A DNA stretch of 64,000 nucleotides from Nansenia antarctica (Eukaryota > Chordata > Actinopteri > Argentiniformes > Microstomatidae). The stretch covers positions 41,278,558 to 41,342,557 of the forward strand of contig OZ022347.1 of the NCBI GenBank assembly GCA_963989245.1. Direction: 5' to 3'. Positions 1 through 11,863 of the stretch are shown here, piece after piece. Position numbers and translations under genes: made by a program. The notes below the pieces were generated by a model. It did not search any database, was not told where the DNA came from, and worked only from the letters and a program-made list of their open reading frames with translations. Numbering within the stretch: position 1 is the stretch's first letter; every line of letters begins with the position of its first letter.

Positions 1-96
1 TTACTCGTGTGCACTGTTGCATTCTGGGCCGAGAGTGAGGTGAGTTAATGGAAGAGAGCCGAGGCATTGTCCCTCTATCCTCGCCTCATTTCTCAA

Positions 97-97
<1 letters not shown>

Positions 98-140
<43 letters not shown>

Positions 141-230
141 TGTGTGTATGGTGTGTGTGTCGGTGTGTGTCTGTCTATGTGTGTCTATGTGTGTCTGTGT
201 ATAGTGTGTGTGCCTGTGTCTGTGTGTGCC

Positions 231-297
<67 letters not shown>
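98..297. repeat. compound (TG)n microsatellite
   Basis: About 200 bp of TG dinucleotides interrupted by short TGTCTG and TATG variants, ending in a pure run. Cys/Val and Thr/His open frames over it are repeat translations. Confidence 0.95.
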
Positions 298-298
<1 letters not shown>

Positions 299-1227
299 CT
301 GACATGAGAGGTCGGTCAAGGGAGTTCAGCTGCACATCCATGAAACATGGCAGGTTGCAGGTAGCAGGTTGGTACAAATACTGTCAATGGAACATATAAA
401 GAATGCACCTGAACCTTTTCAACAGCAACAACAGTTTCAGTTCATTGCTTATTGAGGAACTATCACATACTGTTCAGTCTCTGCTGCAGACACCAGTCAG
501 CACATATGATGTTATAGATTTATGGTCATGTCTTTACACAATCCATAGCCGTGAGTTAGATGAAAAGACTGCGTCTGAAGTTCTGAACCGCTGCAAAATA
601 TAATACAATTACCCTACAACAACAGACATCACACTAACGAAACAAATTTGAGACTTTTCAAACGTTAAATTCGACGTGCTCATTGAATCATACGTCTGCC
701 TTCTAGGTTCTATTCAATAGTTGCCCTTCAGATCGACATCGAAATACATAAAATATATTCCAACACACATTATTCACAAGAAGCTTTTCTACCCTTCTTC
801 TTTTTACATTTTACTACAATGCAACGACGAGCCTAAGGGATGATGATAAACAGCAGTGACACTTTTAAGCCGAGCAAAGGAGTCAAGGGCACATCCATCA
901 TCCAGTATCGGTCGTATCCCAAAGCTGCTGCTGCTGCAGTTGCAGATGCTTTCAACGCCCTGCAAGGCTCCTATTCAGTGACTGTGTCGGCCGACAAGTA
1001 ATCAGAGGTTTGCTCTGGTCGCTGGCAAGAGGAGGGGGCTTGAAATGAGTCTGACAACTCAACTGAGGGATCTGCATATCAAGCTGCTTCAATCCTCCCA
1101 GAGTGTCTTTATGACTAATTGTGATTTCCACACCAGCGTGGAGAAACAGGGCTGAGTGACGGAGTGAGAGAAGTCAGATTTGCATGAGACGTGCGTGTGT
1201 CTATCTTAGGAAATATGCCACACAACC
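299..1227. other. no gene seen
   Basis: Mixed-composition sequence with only a short GCT run near 928. A 66-codon open frame at 403-603 has no recognisable domain. Confidence 0.6.
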
Positions 1228-1290
1228 CAGGGAGGGAGGGAGGGAGGGAGGGAGGGGGGGGAGGGAGAGAGAGGGAGGGAGAGGGAGGGA
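1228..1290. repeat. (GGGA)n microsatellite
   Basis: Tandem GGAGG/GGGA units with a short G-run inside. Confidence 0.9.
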
Positions 1291-1378
1291 AAACAAATAA
1301 AAGATGTGTAGTATCAAAACAACAACAACAGGTGAGCCCTCATGTGTGACTCATCTCTCCTCATTCTATATGAGGGAC

Positions 1379-1815
1379 CATCCCATAATAGTCACAGGAA
1401 GGCAGGGTTGCCAACCGTCGTTGCTACACAACTGCCGACCGTGACTGAAGAAGTTAGGATGGTTCTGGCGCACCGGAATGATTTGGATCCAAGCCAGGGA
1501 TACTGCTTTCATTCCCATCCCTCCAGAATGTTCTGATGAGTTTCTATCAACAGTCACAGGAAGGGAGGGGGCTGCCAACTGGCCCTGTTAGCTGGGAGGT
1601 CCCGTGTTTTGGGCTGGATGAATATACGGATATATATATATATATATATATAATATAATATATACCTCCATTTCCCAGGAGAGGTGAGGAGAGGAGAGGA
1701 GAGGAGAGGAGAGGAGAGATGTAGCCGGGATGTCCAGTATTTTGGGCTGGATGAATATAGGTGACCTCCCTTGTCCCGGGTATTCATCCAATCACAGGCC
1801 CCCCCCCCCCCCCAT
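1379..1815. repeat. diverged internal duplication with simple repeats
   Basis: GTCACAGGAAGG with TTGCCAAC occurs near 1391 and again near 1552. TTTTGGGCTGGATGAATATA occurs near 1603 and 1739. Between and after these lie (TA)n at 1630-1662, (GGAGA)n at 1680-1718 and a C-run at 1800-1813. It looks like an old tandem duplication broken up by microsatellites. Confidence 0.6.
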
Positions 1816-1906
1816 CATGCGTACATATCGCATAAATGTGCCAATTCCTGCAACCCCCCCCCTCGCCCCGTGCAGTGGCACTCTATCTTGTATTGGGTAG
1901 TGAGAC

Positions 1907-1975
1907 ATTTACATTCCATTTAAATATTTGGCCTTTAGCAGACGCCTTATTCCAAAGCGACTTACAACCGATACA
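1907..1975 (-). mobile_element. L2-type LINE/SINE 3' tail fragment
   Basis: Contains CATTTAAATATTTGG, TTTAGCAGACGCCTTATTCC and AAAGCGACTTAC. This is the reverse complement of the GTAAGTCGCTTTGG-ATAA-GCGTCTGCTAAATG tail seen at 37.7 and 61.8 kb. That tail is typical of teleost L2 LINEs and the SINEs that use them. Confidence 0.65.
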
Positions 1976-2228
1976 TTTGACTAAGCAAGTGAATCATCAA
2001 TCCGCCAGTCGTAGCAGGAAGAGTAATCTAGCTCAGGCCAGGGGCCATTGGCAGCCGTCGTGATAAGTTAGCAGCCCTGTATGAATGAGCACCTAGAGGC
2101 ATAATAAGATTAAAACAAGCCAACACATTACTCAAGAGATACGAGAGACTCGCTGCTCTGGGACCAACATAAAGAAGTAGCCAGGGGCTCTCGCATGTGG
2201 TGTTCCCATGGCAACCGACACCCGTCAT

Positions 2229-2395
2229 GACATCTGACTATCACAGCCAGGTTATCATCACATCTGACTATCACAGCCAGGTTATCATCACATCTGACTA
2301 TCACAGCCAGGTTATCATCACATCTGACTATCACAGCCAGGTTATCATGACATCTGACTATCACAGCCAGGTTATCGTGACATCTGACTATCCTC
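2229..2395. repeat. 30-bp minisatellite, about 5.6 copies
   Basis: Unit CATCTGACTATCACAGCCAG plus GTTATCATCA, nearly identical between copies. The later units carry single-base changes (TCATGA, TCGTGA). Because 30 is divisible by 3, frames stay open through it. Confidence 0.95.
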
Positions 2396-2861
2396 CGGCC
2401 TCACATCAAAGGGCTCGTCGTCGACCTTTCCACCTCAGTGAGCTGCACCTTCACACACAGACGTCACAGCCAGACGGTTCTCATCCGTCTCTGAGAGATA
2501 AACTCATCTGAAGGGCCAGGTTGTTTGGTCTTAAAGGCCAGTTTGATGGCATTTGTGCAGCCTGCTTGACGGTGAATCTCATCCTTCTCCCTCGATTACA
2601 TTCCATCAATCAAACCCCCTGTCTTTCTCAAACACACACCCCCTTCTCTCCCTCCCTACCTTGTGTTTCACCCCCCACAACAGTGTTGTGTTTCCCTTCC
2701 GTAGCGGTTCAGGTCAGGACTCAGGCAGGGGAAGCTGATCCCAGACCTGTGGGGCAGCAGCAACAACAACAACAACACCACACCCTGGAGCGTTTAGTTT
2801 CAGGCCAGAGAAGACAGGCTGCTATGCTGCTCCTCATCTCCCAGCAGGCTGAGGGTGACAT

Positions 2862-3087
2862 GGGGTGTGTTAACAGGACCAGGGGTGACCAGGCGTGTGT
2901 TAACAGGACCAGGGGTGTGTTAACAGGACCAGGGGTGACCAGGGGTGTGTTAACAGGACCAGGGGTGTGTTAACAGGACCAGGGGTGACCAGGGGTGTGT
3001 TAACAGGACCAGGGGTGTGTTAACAGGACCAGGGGTGACCAGGGGTGTGTTAACAGACTACAGGGTGACCAGAGGTGTGTTAACAGG
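2862..3087. repeat. composite minisatellite (GTGTGTTAACAGGACCAGGG)
   Basis: Alternating units with and without a GTGACCAGG extension form a higher-order pattern of roughly 50 bp. The repeat has decayed at the right edge. Confidence 0.9.
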
Positions 3088-5113
3088 TGTCATCTTTGAT
3101 GGATGCGTCTGCCAGACAAATCCCGGGAATGGAATCCCAGAGACGACTGTTCCGTGTGACGGGACACACCCACAGCTTTGCGGGGGTTTACGGTCTGAGC
3201 TCCCAGACAGACCCACCCCCCCTCCCACCCCCACACACACGCACACCCCATCGCCCCCCACCGTAGTGGCCTCAGCTCAGACTCATCCCAGCTGTCACAC
3301 CACAAGGACACAGAGCTCTGTGATTGACACCAGGCTGTCTGGAGTGACGGCAGCATAACAGAGCTGATGAACACAGATGTTGATTTAGGACACGAGAGGT
3401 GAAAGGTCCCCAGCCCTGCTTCTGAGTTCTACATCTGGAGCAGACGTCAAACACTAAATAATAACAACAATAGGACGCCAAACGTAGCTTTTTCTCTTAA
3501 AATCCTTGAACATCGTCAATATTCTCTCCTACTGTGTTCATACACCTCCTGGTCTCTCCTACTGTGTTCCATACACTTCCTGGTCTGACAGCAATACAAA
3601 TTAGCAACTGTAACAAAGTCCAACAGAACATCTTGACGCACCACTACTTTCCCAGCAACATCCTTTTGTTTTGGCCACGGGCGAAAGCTTAGTATGCAGA
3701 AACTTTACTGGGAGATTTAAACCTGTTAAATAAGTGAGAATGATTCTGTTAGCAGCCGGCAGCAGAACAAGGAGGATGACTAAGGCTGTGTTCTTACGGG
3801 AACATTTGCTTCACTTGGAATCGGAGTTTAGGATAAAATGTGCTTTGCTCTGCGTCGTTTGGAGCTGTGAGAACGCGCATTCGAAGTCACTCCCGGAGCA
3901 AACAGCCGACGGATGCTCCGCTTGAAAAGGGTGGTTAGAAACGACGCATCAAGGCTGTCCATAGGAAAACAACAGCGCATGCGTGTTGATCTGGATAAGA
4001 GTGGGACGAACGGGCAATGACAATTTAACATTTTTCGGACCAATCAACTACCACATCTGTTGCTTCGATTGCGTATGTTACTTTGTTTACATAAAGGGCT
4101 GTGAGAACGCAAATCAGAGAAATAATTGATGCAACAATGTTGCAATCTTATCCGCTTGCTCCGGGTCATGTTTCAGACTTTCATGTGAGAACCTTAATGT
4201 TCTCCTCCTGTCACAGAACCTCCCAGCAGCTCTGCTCCTGTCCCACCCTGAATCACAGTTATAAACTCTACTATTTTTTGTTTATTGTCCTGCTTCTAAT
4301 AATTGTTTCCTGTACGGTGTCCTTGAGTTTGAGAAAGGCATTTTAAAATAAAATCCATGATTATTATTAGATACTACTATGGAGCCTGCAGTGAACACCC
4401 ACAGAGCAGAGATGAGCAACGTGCTTTACTGATGAAATCAGAGACAGGAATGACAATATGAGTACTATAATTATTCTCAAGCAATATCATTTCAAACAGA
4501 ATGTAAATGAGATGGGGGGTGGGGGCGGCTGTCATTCACACACATACAGTATGCGTCATCGGAATTTGCTCAGAAATCCAAACAAAAAATATCAGAGGAG
4601 ATATATTGACACTTTATCTTAAGCGGCACAACATCACCTGCTTGAATCACTGTTCCCACCTTAATGAGTCTATAAGAGTCTCTCCTTGGCTTTGGCTGCA
4701 CCTTTGTTAGTATGGAAGCTAATGAAGACTCAGAAATGAAGTAAGACCATTATTACAAAGTGTACTCACAGATGTCCCAGAACAGCCAAGCGATGAGACT
4801 CCGTTTCATTAAGCTTACAAATTGCATTAGGCTAATTGGCATGAAGCAGGGCAACATTCACATGGACCACATTAACAACGTCGGTCAGGCGTCTAACAAC
4901 TAGAACGCTTGATCATAATTGGATCAGGGAGGAGTCCATTATTGTTTCTAAAGAGGCCCAAAACAGGAAAACGGAATTGTCTGCAATGCATTTTGGGAGA
5001 CAATCTCTTCAGAGTACATTGATTTTACTGTTTTAAATGGCAGACCTTTCTCTGTAGTTTCATCTCTAACAAGCCTCGTCAGACACAGTGGCTCTGTTCT
5101 CTCAGACGGCGAC
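3088..5113. other. no gene seen; one AT-rich block that looks constrained
   Basis: Mostly unique sequence. Around 4798-4960 there is a compact block with TTAGGCTAATTGGCATG and GATCATAATTGGATC. Homeodomain-like TAAT cores cluster there without repeat character. It could be a conserved non-coding element of the glypican intron, but this is not demonstrable here. Confidence 0.35.
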
Positions 5114-5530
5114 GTTTACAGAGAGACTGACGTTCCTAACTGACGTTCCTAACTGACGTTCCTAACTGACGTTCCCAACTGACGTTCCCAACTGACATTC
5201 CCAACTGACGTTCCCAACTGACGTTTCTATACCAATAAAACTCAGGTAGACACCCTCTGTCCTGGCCCCGCCTCTCTGTGCTCTGGCCCCGCCTCTCTCT
5301 GTTCTGGCCCCGCCTCTCTCTCTGTTCTGGCCCCGCCACTCTGTTCTGGCCCCGCCTCTCTGTTCTGGCCCCGCCTCTCTGTTCTGGCCCCGCCTCTCTC
5401 TGTTCTGGCCCCGCCTTTCTGTTCTGGCCCTGCCTCTCTGTTCTGGCCACGCCTCTCTGTTCTGGCCCCGCCTCTCTGTTCTGGCCCCGCCTCTCTGTTC
5501 TGGCCCCGCCTTTCTCTGTTCTGGCCCCTT
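5114..5530. repeat. two-part VNTR: 14-bp array, spacer, 19-bp array
   Basis: Starts TTACAGAGAGACTGACG. An array of about 8 CTGACGTTCCCAAC units follows. Next comes a unique spacer (ACCAATAAAACTCAGGTAGA, then CACCCTCTGT), and then about 14 units of CTCTCTGTTCTGGCCCCGC. The same four-part order recurs at 6976-7170 with fewer copies. Confidence 0.9.
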
Positions 5531-6221
5531 CACTCACGCCTTCCCTCCAGCTCCTGCTGACAGCTTTCTCCTCCCAGACGTCAGCCTCCATTAGTTAGAC
5601 GTCTGTTTCTTTTCAATCACCGTCTTTATTGATTGAAGCACCAAGGGCCGTTCATTCACTTCAGAGCCACGACGCTTGAGAAATGTTCTGACGACATTCT
5701 GACCAGAAGCAAACTACCCGCTGACTGAATAGACCCAACGAACACACCAGTTTCTACGAAAATGGTTCTTGTTCTTTGAAATACAATAGTTCAGTGGTTA
5801 TACAGTACATCAAATGATCTCATTATTCTTGATAACACTCCACAAGCTATTCTAATTCAAACAAAGAGAACCCGACACATCGGCTGACATTATAAGGATA
5901 TTGATCACACACTGTTACACAACTGTACTTCACACGGCATAGACATCAATGGGAAATCCACACTACACGTACACAGCAAGTGGATTTGGATTCATTAGCG
6001 TACAGTACACTGCTGTACGTCACAAACAGACAGTTGGCTTAGCAGAGGACAGTTTTACAGTACGTACTGTCTCTCAGGAGACCTGCCGTACAGTCCAGTG
6101 GATCAGTACAGAGAGAGACATCAGAGGAATGTGGTCAGCCAGGGTCAGACAGGGTCAGACAGGGTTGAGGAAATTAAAGCAGTTTCCTCCCATGACCAGG
6201 GCTTCCTCTTCCACAGGGAAG
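5531..6221. other. no gene seen
   Basis: Unique sequence with several short TACGT/GTACAGTAC palindromes near 5960-6075. Nothing coding is recognised. Confidence 0.5.
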
Positions 6222-6222
6222 C

Positions 6223-6276
<54 letters not shown>
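6222..6276. repeat. (AC)n microsatellite
   Basis: About 27 uninterrupted dinucleotides. Confidence 0.97.
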
Positions 6277-6279
<3 letters not shown>

Positions 6280-6420
6280 TGACCCAGGCTAAGCAGCTCC
6301 CTCTCTCTCTCTCCTCAGAGTGAGGAGGCCGGGGCTCCCAGCAGACAGCAGAGCGTTAGAGGACCAAAGCCGCTGCTCAAATGATGGACGGCTGCTGGGG
6401 GTCATGTTTACTGCCTCCAG

Positions 6421-6482
6421 CTACTGAGACATGCAGCTACCAGACATGTTTCTACTGAGACATGCAGCTACCAGACATGTTT
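6421..6482. repeat. 31-bp tandem duplication
   Basis: The unit beginning CTACTGAGACATGCAGCTAC is present exactly twice, head to tail. Confidence 0.9.
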
Positions 6483-6960
6483 CTGATAAAACTAAAAGGT
6501 TAAAAAGGACCATTCACAGAATTCCCAGACAGAGCAGGCATGCAGCCTCTCAGAACCGCTGGTGTCGGTTCAGCTAACATAACGGACATCTGAACATTCC
6601 AGAATAGAACTTATGAATTTGAATTTGGAACTGTGGATCCGTTTTGAGAACCAGGAAGTGTGCTGTGTTTGGCAGGTTGTGTGAAGCACCACTAACCTAA
6701 TCCACGTCTCACAACAACTCTGAAATGAGCCAATTTGAAAGCCCTTGAGCCACAGAGGAGCTCAAACCAAATGCTAATCAAATAAACCGTTAATTGTCAT
6801 TTACACAATTTACCCAAATGCTTTCGGTTAAAGCAACTCCTCAACAATGCAACAATGAGTCAGACAAACAAAATCTACATACATTTGCAGGGCAATTTCA
6901 GAATAACAGCAAAATTAGGAAACAATAATAATAATGGTAAAAAAATGGTAACAGCATCAA

Positions 6961-7185
6961 GTGTAGAGTAACGTGTCTTACAGAGAGACTGACGCTTCTA
7001 ACTGACGTTTCTAACTGACGTTCTTAACTGACGTTTCCAACCGACGTTTCAAAACCAATAAAATTGAAGTAGACACCCTCTGTTCTGGCCCCGCCTCTCT
7101 GTCCTGGCCCCGCCTCTCTCTCTGTTCTGGCCCCGCCTGTCTGTTGCGGCCCCGCCTCCCTCTGCATTATGTGTAGAGTAACGTG
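6961..7185. mobile_element. VNTR-containing insertion with 15-bp target duplication
   Basis: GTGTAGAGTAACGTG lies perfectly repeated at 6961-6975 and 7171-7185. The 195 bp between them are a shorter paralogue of 5114-5530: TTACAGAGAGACTGACG, a few 14-bp TGACGTT units, CCAATAAAATTGAAGTAGA, CACCCTCTGT and about three GTTCTGGCCCCGCCTCT units. A 15-bp duplication is the size expected of LINE-type retroposition. I see no A-tail on either strand, so the mechanism is inferred. Confidence 0.65.
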
Positions 7186-7640
7186 ACTCAGACCGCAGAG
7201 ATGTTCTGCTCTCCTTTCATGGAGTCCTGTACAACACCACAAGGTGCCTTGTTCCATCATCCAAATACGTTAAAACCAGAACGCCAAAACGCAACGCAAC
7301 CCCAAGTTAGGAGCAGCTCCTCCTCTCTGGCTGCTCCAGGGCTCTCCTCAGTACAGCGTAATGGAAGACTGTTGACACGTTGAAGCCATCTAGTCGTAGC
7401 GTACTGTACACATCCCAGCTCCTCTCTTCTCCACTGAACCAGGGTTGATCATGAGACGACCCTGCCCAGTGTAAACATCACCCTCGCTAGGATGTCTCAG
7501 CCTCTTCTCTGTGACGCCCCGCAGCCATGGGAGATTTACATGGTTACCACGGTTACCACGTCTTCGACATGAAACAGGATAAACAAATAAACGCCAGCTT
7601 AGCCAGCTTGTTGTTGTTGGTCACCTACGTAACTGGGATA

Positions 7641-7846
7641 TTAACTCGTTCACTGCCAAGGGAGGATAACGTCACCCAAACTGTCCACATTCTAGGGCGC
7701 CAAAGGTGAGTTTATTCACCCAAAAATGCATCAATTACGATGTTTTGTTTTTGTAGCCAATCAAAATGTTGTTGCTAGGTAGACTAGGTAGACTTGGCAC
7801 CCTAGGTGGTGAGTGTTCCGGAACTCTTTGGCAGTTGGTGAGTTAA
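7641..7846. mobile_element. MITE with TTAA target duplication
   Basis: TTAACTCGTTCACTGCCAA at the left faces TTGGCAGTTGGTGAGTTAA at the right: 16 of 19 positions pair as inverted repeats and both ends carry TTAA. At about 200 bp with no coding capacity, this is a piggyBac-type non-autonomous element. It differs in sequence from the family at 9950. Confidence 0.75.
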
Positions 7847-8590
7847 TGAATGAAACCCCCTTTTTAAACTGTCATTAACGATTTCCCTATCAGAATGTTG
7901 TGAAAGCTTAGAGGCTCTATGGATTAATCTTGTTGACGGAGACGATTTCAATTAGTAATACGTCTCTGTACCACTGCCCCCCCCCTCTAGGACCTCGAGA
8001 TAATCTCCACTCTGCCTGGGGGGGAACAGAAAGGTCACCATGTACGGTCACCCCCCCCCCCGCCTTCCTGAAAGGCTTGTTTTGATTGGATGACTCCTTC
8101 TTTCCTCTTATCATCAGAGTTATAATTTGAAAATATCAATGGAATGTTTCCTTTGGGTCTCCGTACAGAATCTCAATAGCATCTGGTTTCCAAATACCAC
8201 ATCTTTAATGCTCCATTTCACAGAGTAAACTGCAGGAGAAAAAAAATAAAAAGGATCTATATGAAATGTAATTATAGTGTGGAGATGTATCGGCGTGGGG
8301 ATCAGTTTCATAAGAGCCAAAGTATCCCTGCGAGGGAAACAACTGGATGGTTCTGGAAGAGTTTCCTCAGCCTGGCTTTACTGCACCATCACCATCCTCT
8401 CACCTCTCTGGACTCTGACTGTGACGCCTCAGACTGTATGAGCTGATGATGATAAACATCTCATTCATCTACCGCAGCGAGGTGATTCTGTTCGTCTAGG
8501 TAGTCATTAGAGCATAAACACACCGGGTTTTGTGCAGAAATACTAGAAAGCGTTGTTATTTCCTCATTGTCTACACAGTATCCTTTATTT
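7847..8590. other. no gene seen
   Basis: Contains C-runs near 7977-7986 and 8050-8060 and a CACCATCACCATC stretch near 8383. Nothing else is recognised. Confidence 0.5.
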
Positions 8591-8699
8591 GAATGAATGA
8601 ATGAATGGTCTCATTAATACAGTACAGGTACCATAGAACGGAATTTAGGAGGGGGGGCTCCCCTGGTGCTAGGAAAGAAATACTAAAAACAAGAAGGGA
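8591..8699 (-). mobile_element. LINE 3'-end fragment
   Basis: Its reverse complement matches the 3'UTR of the LINE at 35244-36864: CTTGTTTTTAG, the CCTAGCACCAGGGGAGCC box, the GTACCTGTACT box, AATAAAG and a terminal (ATTC)n. This is a severely 5'-truncated copy on the opposite strand. Confidence 0.8.
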
Positions 8700-9949
8700 A
8701 AATGTATCCAGACTAGAGTCCCACTGAGATATGAATCACCTTTTCAAAGGAGCCCTGGCCATAATCACATGAGCATAAAGTTCTTTGAACTCCACAATTG
8801 ATACATTTCCTTCCAAGGGAACTAGACTGAATTGTTCAGGCTTGATGTGATCTGGAGAGAATAAACTAAATTAAGTCACCTGACCCTTTCCTCCAGCCAT
8901 TAGGTCTGGTCTTGGCAGGGCAAACGCAGGCTTGAAATATGGAAATACAAACAGACAACGGAATAGAAAGTTCAGGTATGATATCGTCTGAGAGGGAAGC
9001 AAATAGGTGTCTCTTCGCCAGGCGGTCGTATTTCATCCGTGCCCAGAGAGAGAGCGTGATCTCAGCTTTGGCCTGGACAAACTCAATATCCTGGATCTGG
9101 GATCCACGGCAAACTGAATTACAGCTCAGTACTGTAGATACCTCCGACTACTGTATCTGCCCTCCTCCCACCACCTCGGACCCCGAAAATAAGATGAAAT
9201 AAATAAATGAAAAGAGAGGAAATCAAATTTGCAGAGGCCCCTCTCTTGTATTTCTTTTTGCAATGTTCGGGTCCACAGAGAAAAGAGACTCTGGGCCTGC
9301 CTGGTACATGATGGCACAGACATGGACTTTATAGAACAGCTTCCAGGCCCTCGAGTCCACGGCAATTTGGCCGGTACACTTCATTCCCCCAGTAGTTCTA
9401 TTGTGTCTATACTTGAAGCCTGGCAGAAGGACAGAGTGTCAGAAGGACAGAGTGTCAGGAGAACAGAGTCCAGGACAGAGAGCTGACATCGCGTCTCAGA
9501 CCATGGCGGCAATTTGGGACTGGTGCATCATGGGAGCACTCAACTACTACTCTATATTGTCACGGTCCAGAGCCACACAGAGCCTCACAAACAGCCATCC
9601 TGATGGGATGAAATGACAGACAGTGGCCTTCCTACCCCCCACGTAATGGAAACAACCCCCCCCCCCCCCTTCTCACCCACCCAGCCTGCCAGCCAGGAGC
9701 TAAAGTGCTGGCCAGGCCCCTGTACACTCTGTCCACAGAGAACAGTCTTCCTGACATGTACTCAGGCTGACACCAGAGCATCAAAACAATGTTCATTTAT
9801 TCATGCGGGCTTCCGGGAACGACAGGGATGTTGGTATTATTCATATCAGACGTGATTCGGTCGTTGGGTTTCCACGACATCGGATCCTGTGTCGTAAGGA
9901 TATAGTCTACCAAGCAAGCGTTACTGCACACACAACATGGATGTACTAT
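8700..9949. other. no gene seen
   Basis: Holds a small tandem of AGAAGGACAGAGTGTC near 9424-9455 and a C-run at 9657-9669. The stretch 8745-8890 is unique and AT-rich and could be regulatory, without proof. Confidence 0.45.
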
Positions 9950-10281
9950 TTAACACTAGAACAGCCACACAGTCATTTGACCCTGTGAGTAAAACAAATG
10001 TTATATCTTTGCACTCTATAAAATTTCAGGATCCTCCTTTCCTGACTTTTCCTAGATATGTGCGTTCTACTACGCGGTATCCTTACATTTTCAAAATCAC
10101 ACGAGGATAAGCTAGTATGACGCTATTTTGCAGTTTTTCTGTGTAGGAGGCTAATTTACAAGGTGGTCACCGACTAGTGGTCGTTGTGTGTAAGTAGCAG
10201 CTTTCCATTGTAAAGACTATGGTCATTTGACCGCCGAGCTCTTATAGTAGGTAAAAAAAGGCACAGCTGTTCTAGTGTTAA
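9950..10281. mobile_element. TTAA MITE family A, copy 1 (piggyBac-like)
   Basis: Bounded by TTAA on both sides. Termini CACTAGAACAGCC and GGC(A)GCTGTTCTAGTG are inverted. Internal landmarks GGATCCTCCTTTCCTGACTT, TATCCTTACATTTTCAAAAT and TTTTTCTGTGTAGGAGGC appear as reverse complements in the three copies at 56.6, 60.2 and 62.8 kb. No open frame. TTAA with a CNCTAGAA-type end is the hallmark of piggyBac elements. Confidence 0.88.
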
Positions 10282-11444
10282 GGTATATCTTACATGCCTT
10301 TTGAGAGCATATACTGTTACTGTAATCTCTGGTGGAATTATGCTGTTTCACTGGACAGTATATCTCGTTAAAATGTGTAATTGCCCTCAGTGTCAGAGTC
10401 TCAGTAAAGAAAACGTAACGTAAATGGTGTGCTAAAGCTACTGTTGAACGCTCGTTATGGAAGTCAGTGATGCGTCTACGGTCATGACAGGCCGGTTGAC
10501 CCACGGTACAGACAATTATACTGTTACTATGCTGCTGTCTACTTGACTGGCGTTTCATTAAAAACATTCCCTTATTTTCTCTGGCCGTTAAGAAGCTTCT
10601 TCTGACAAACTGGGAGATTGGACGGTCCAGTTCACAACTCAGAGGCAGAACCGGGCCGTTCTAATGAGGACCTCTGAGATCCTGTTCTTGATGTAACCAT
10701 CATTTGATGTCAGCTACGAATTGCAGGCTTGTGTTTTTTCCCCCTCTTCTCAAAATTCTACTTGTTAACTTCTCCAGTGAACTGAAGCATGAGTAACTAA
10801 CGGGGAATAATATACTTCTCAGGGAAATCTGTGAGGAAATCTGTCTGGTTCAGAGATTAAAATACTTCCTTTGACCAAAACCGACATACATCATCATGCG
10901 TGGGTAGAGCTCAGAGTTTCTACTGACCACAGCAATGTTGGCTACGTGTGTGTACGTTGTCTGTTGCTCTACAGTGTGTTTTCGCCTGTACAGTATGTGT
11001 GTTTTGTGTCTTTTACTGTCATCGATTTGGGACATTGAGCGACGGCGATTATTTAAATTTAATTAAATTGTATTCCCCTCCATCTACGATTCTGGTCCTG
11101 GTTCTGCTCCTGGTTCTGGTCTTGGCTGGTCCTGGTCCTATGGCCACCCCAGGTTCTGGTCCTGGAAGCCGGTAGCCTGCTCCCTCCAGGGTTCTCATCC
11201 CACAGATCAGATCAGTTAATCACAAGGTCACAAGGTCACAAGGGAGCGATGTGAAGGTGTGTGTCGTCGCGTCAGAGCTGTTTTACTCCCCCTGTAGCAC
11301 CACGTGTGTGAAGCCTCAGTCTATTATTGGCGGTGATATTTAGGAGTTGAAGCACTCGCTCATCCCCTGGTGACGGGGTGATAACACAGTTCAGGTTTGT
11401 TGAGTCTCTCCTCTGTCTCAGGCTCCACCCTGGCCTGCCACTGT
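10282..11444. other. no gene seen
   Basis: Contains an imperfect CTGGTTCTGGTCCTGG array at 11090-11166. The open frames here lack recognisable motifs. Confidence 0.5.
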
Positions 11445-11827
11445 ACTCAGTATGCAGGGAGACCAGAGCTGCTTTGTTCTCTGTGCTACAGGATGGTCAG
11501 GATGGACATGCCCAGGCCTGTCTCTATAGGAACATAACTGCTAAGGGACGGATGGATGGATGGATGGATGGATGGAAGGATGGAAGGATGGAGATATTCA
11601 GAACCCCCTTTTCCCTTAAATCGATGTTCCACTCGCTTTAGCATTTTATATAGGCGATTAGGCGTCTACAGTACATCAGGTAGTCTTTATGTGCATATCT
11701 CTTCTTCTTTCAATGTTTAGACGCAGCTTTTAGTCAGCTTGTTTGGCTCATTGAAGCCCATTCTGTACTCAGTATGCAGGGAGACTAGTGCAGCTTTGTT
11801 CTCTGTGCTACAGAGAGTCAGGATGGA
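11445..11827. repeat. dispersed repeat, copy 1, flanked by a 62-bp direct repeat
   Basis: ACATGCCCAGGCCTGTCTC to CATTGAAGCCCATTC (11507-11763) recurs at 13505-13855. Both copies carry a GGAT microsatellite and the CCCTTAAATCGATGTTCCAC core. Here only, TGTACTCAGTATGCAGGGAG with about 40 further bases (11445-11507) is repeated at 11766-11827. Confidence 0.8.
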
Positions 11828-11863
11828 TCATATGGGAACACAACAACACAGATTACTCTGCTT

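Noticed and set aside
48..377. Cys/Val and Thr/His-rich open frames
   Set aside because: They fall on a (TG)n/(AC)n microsatellite. The same applies to similar frames at 26.5, 34.2 and 39.8 kb.
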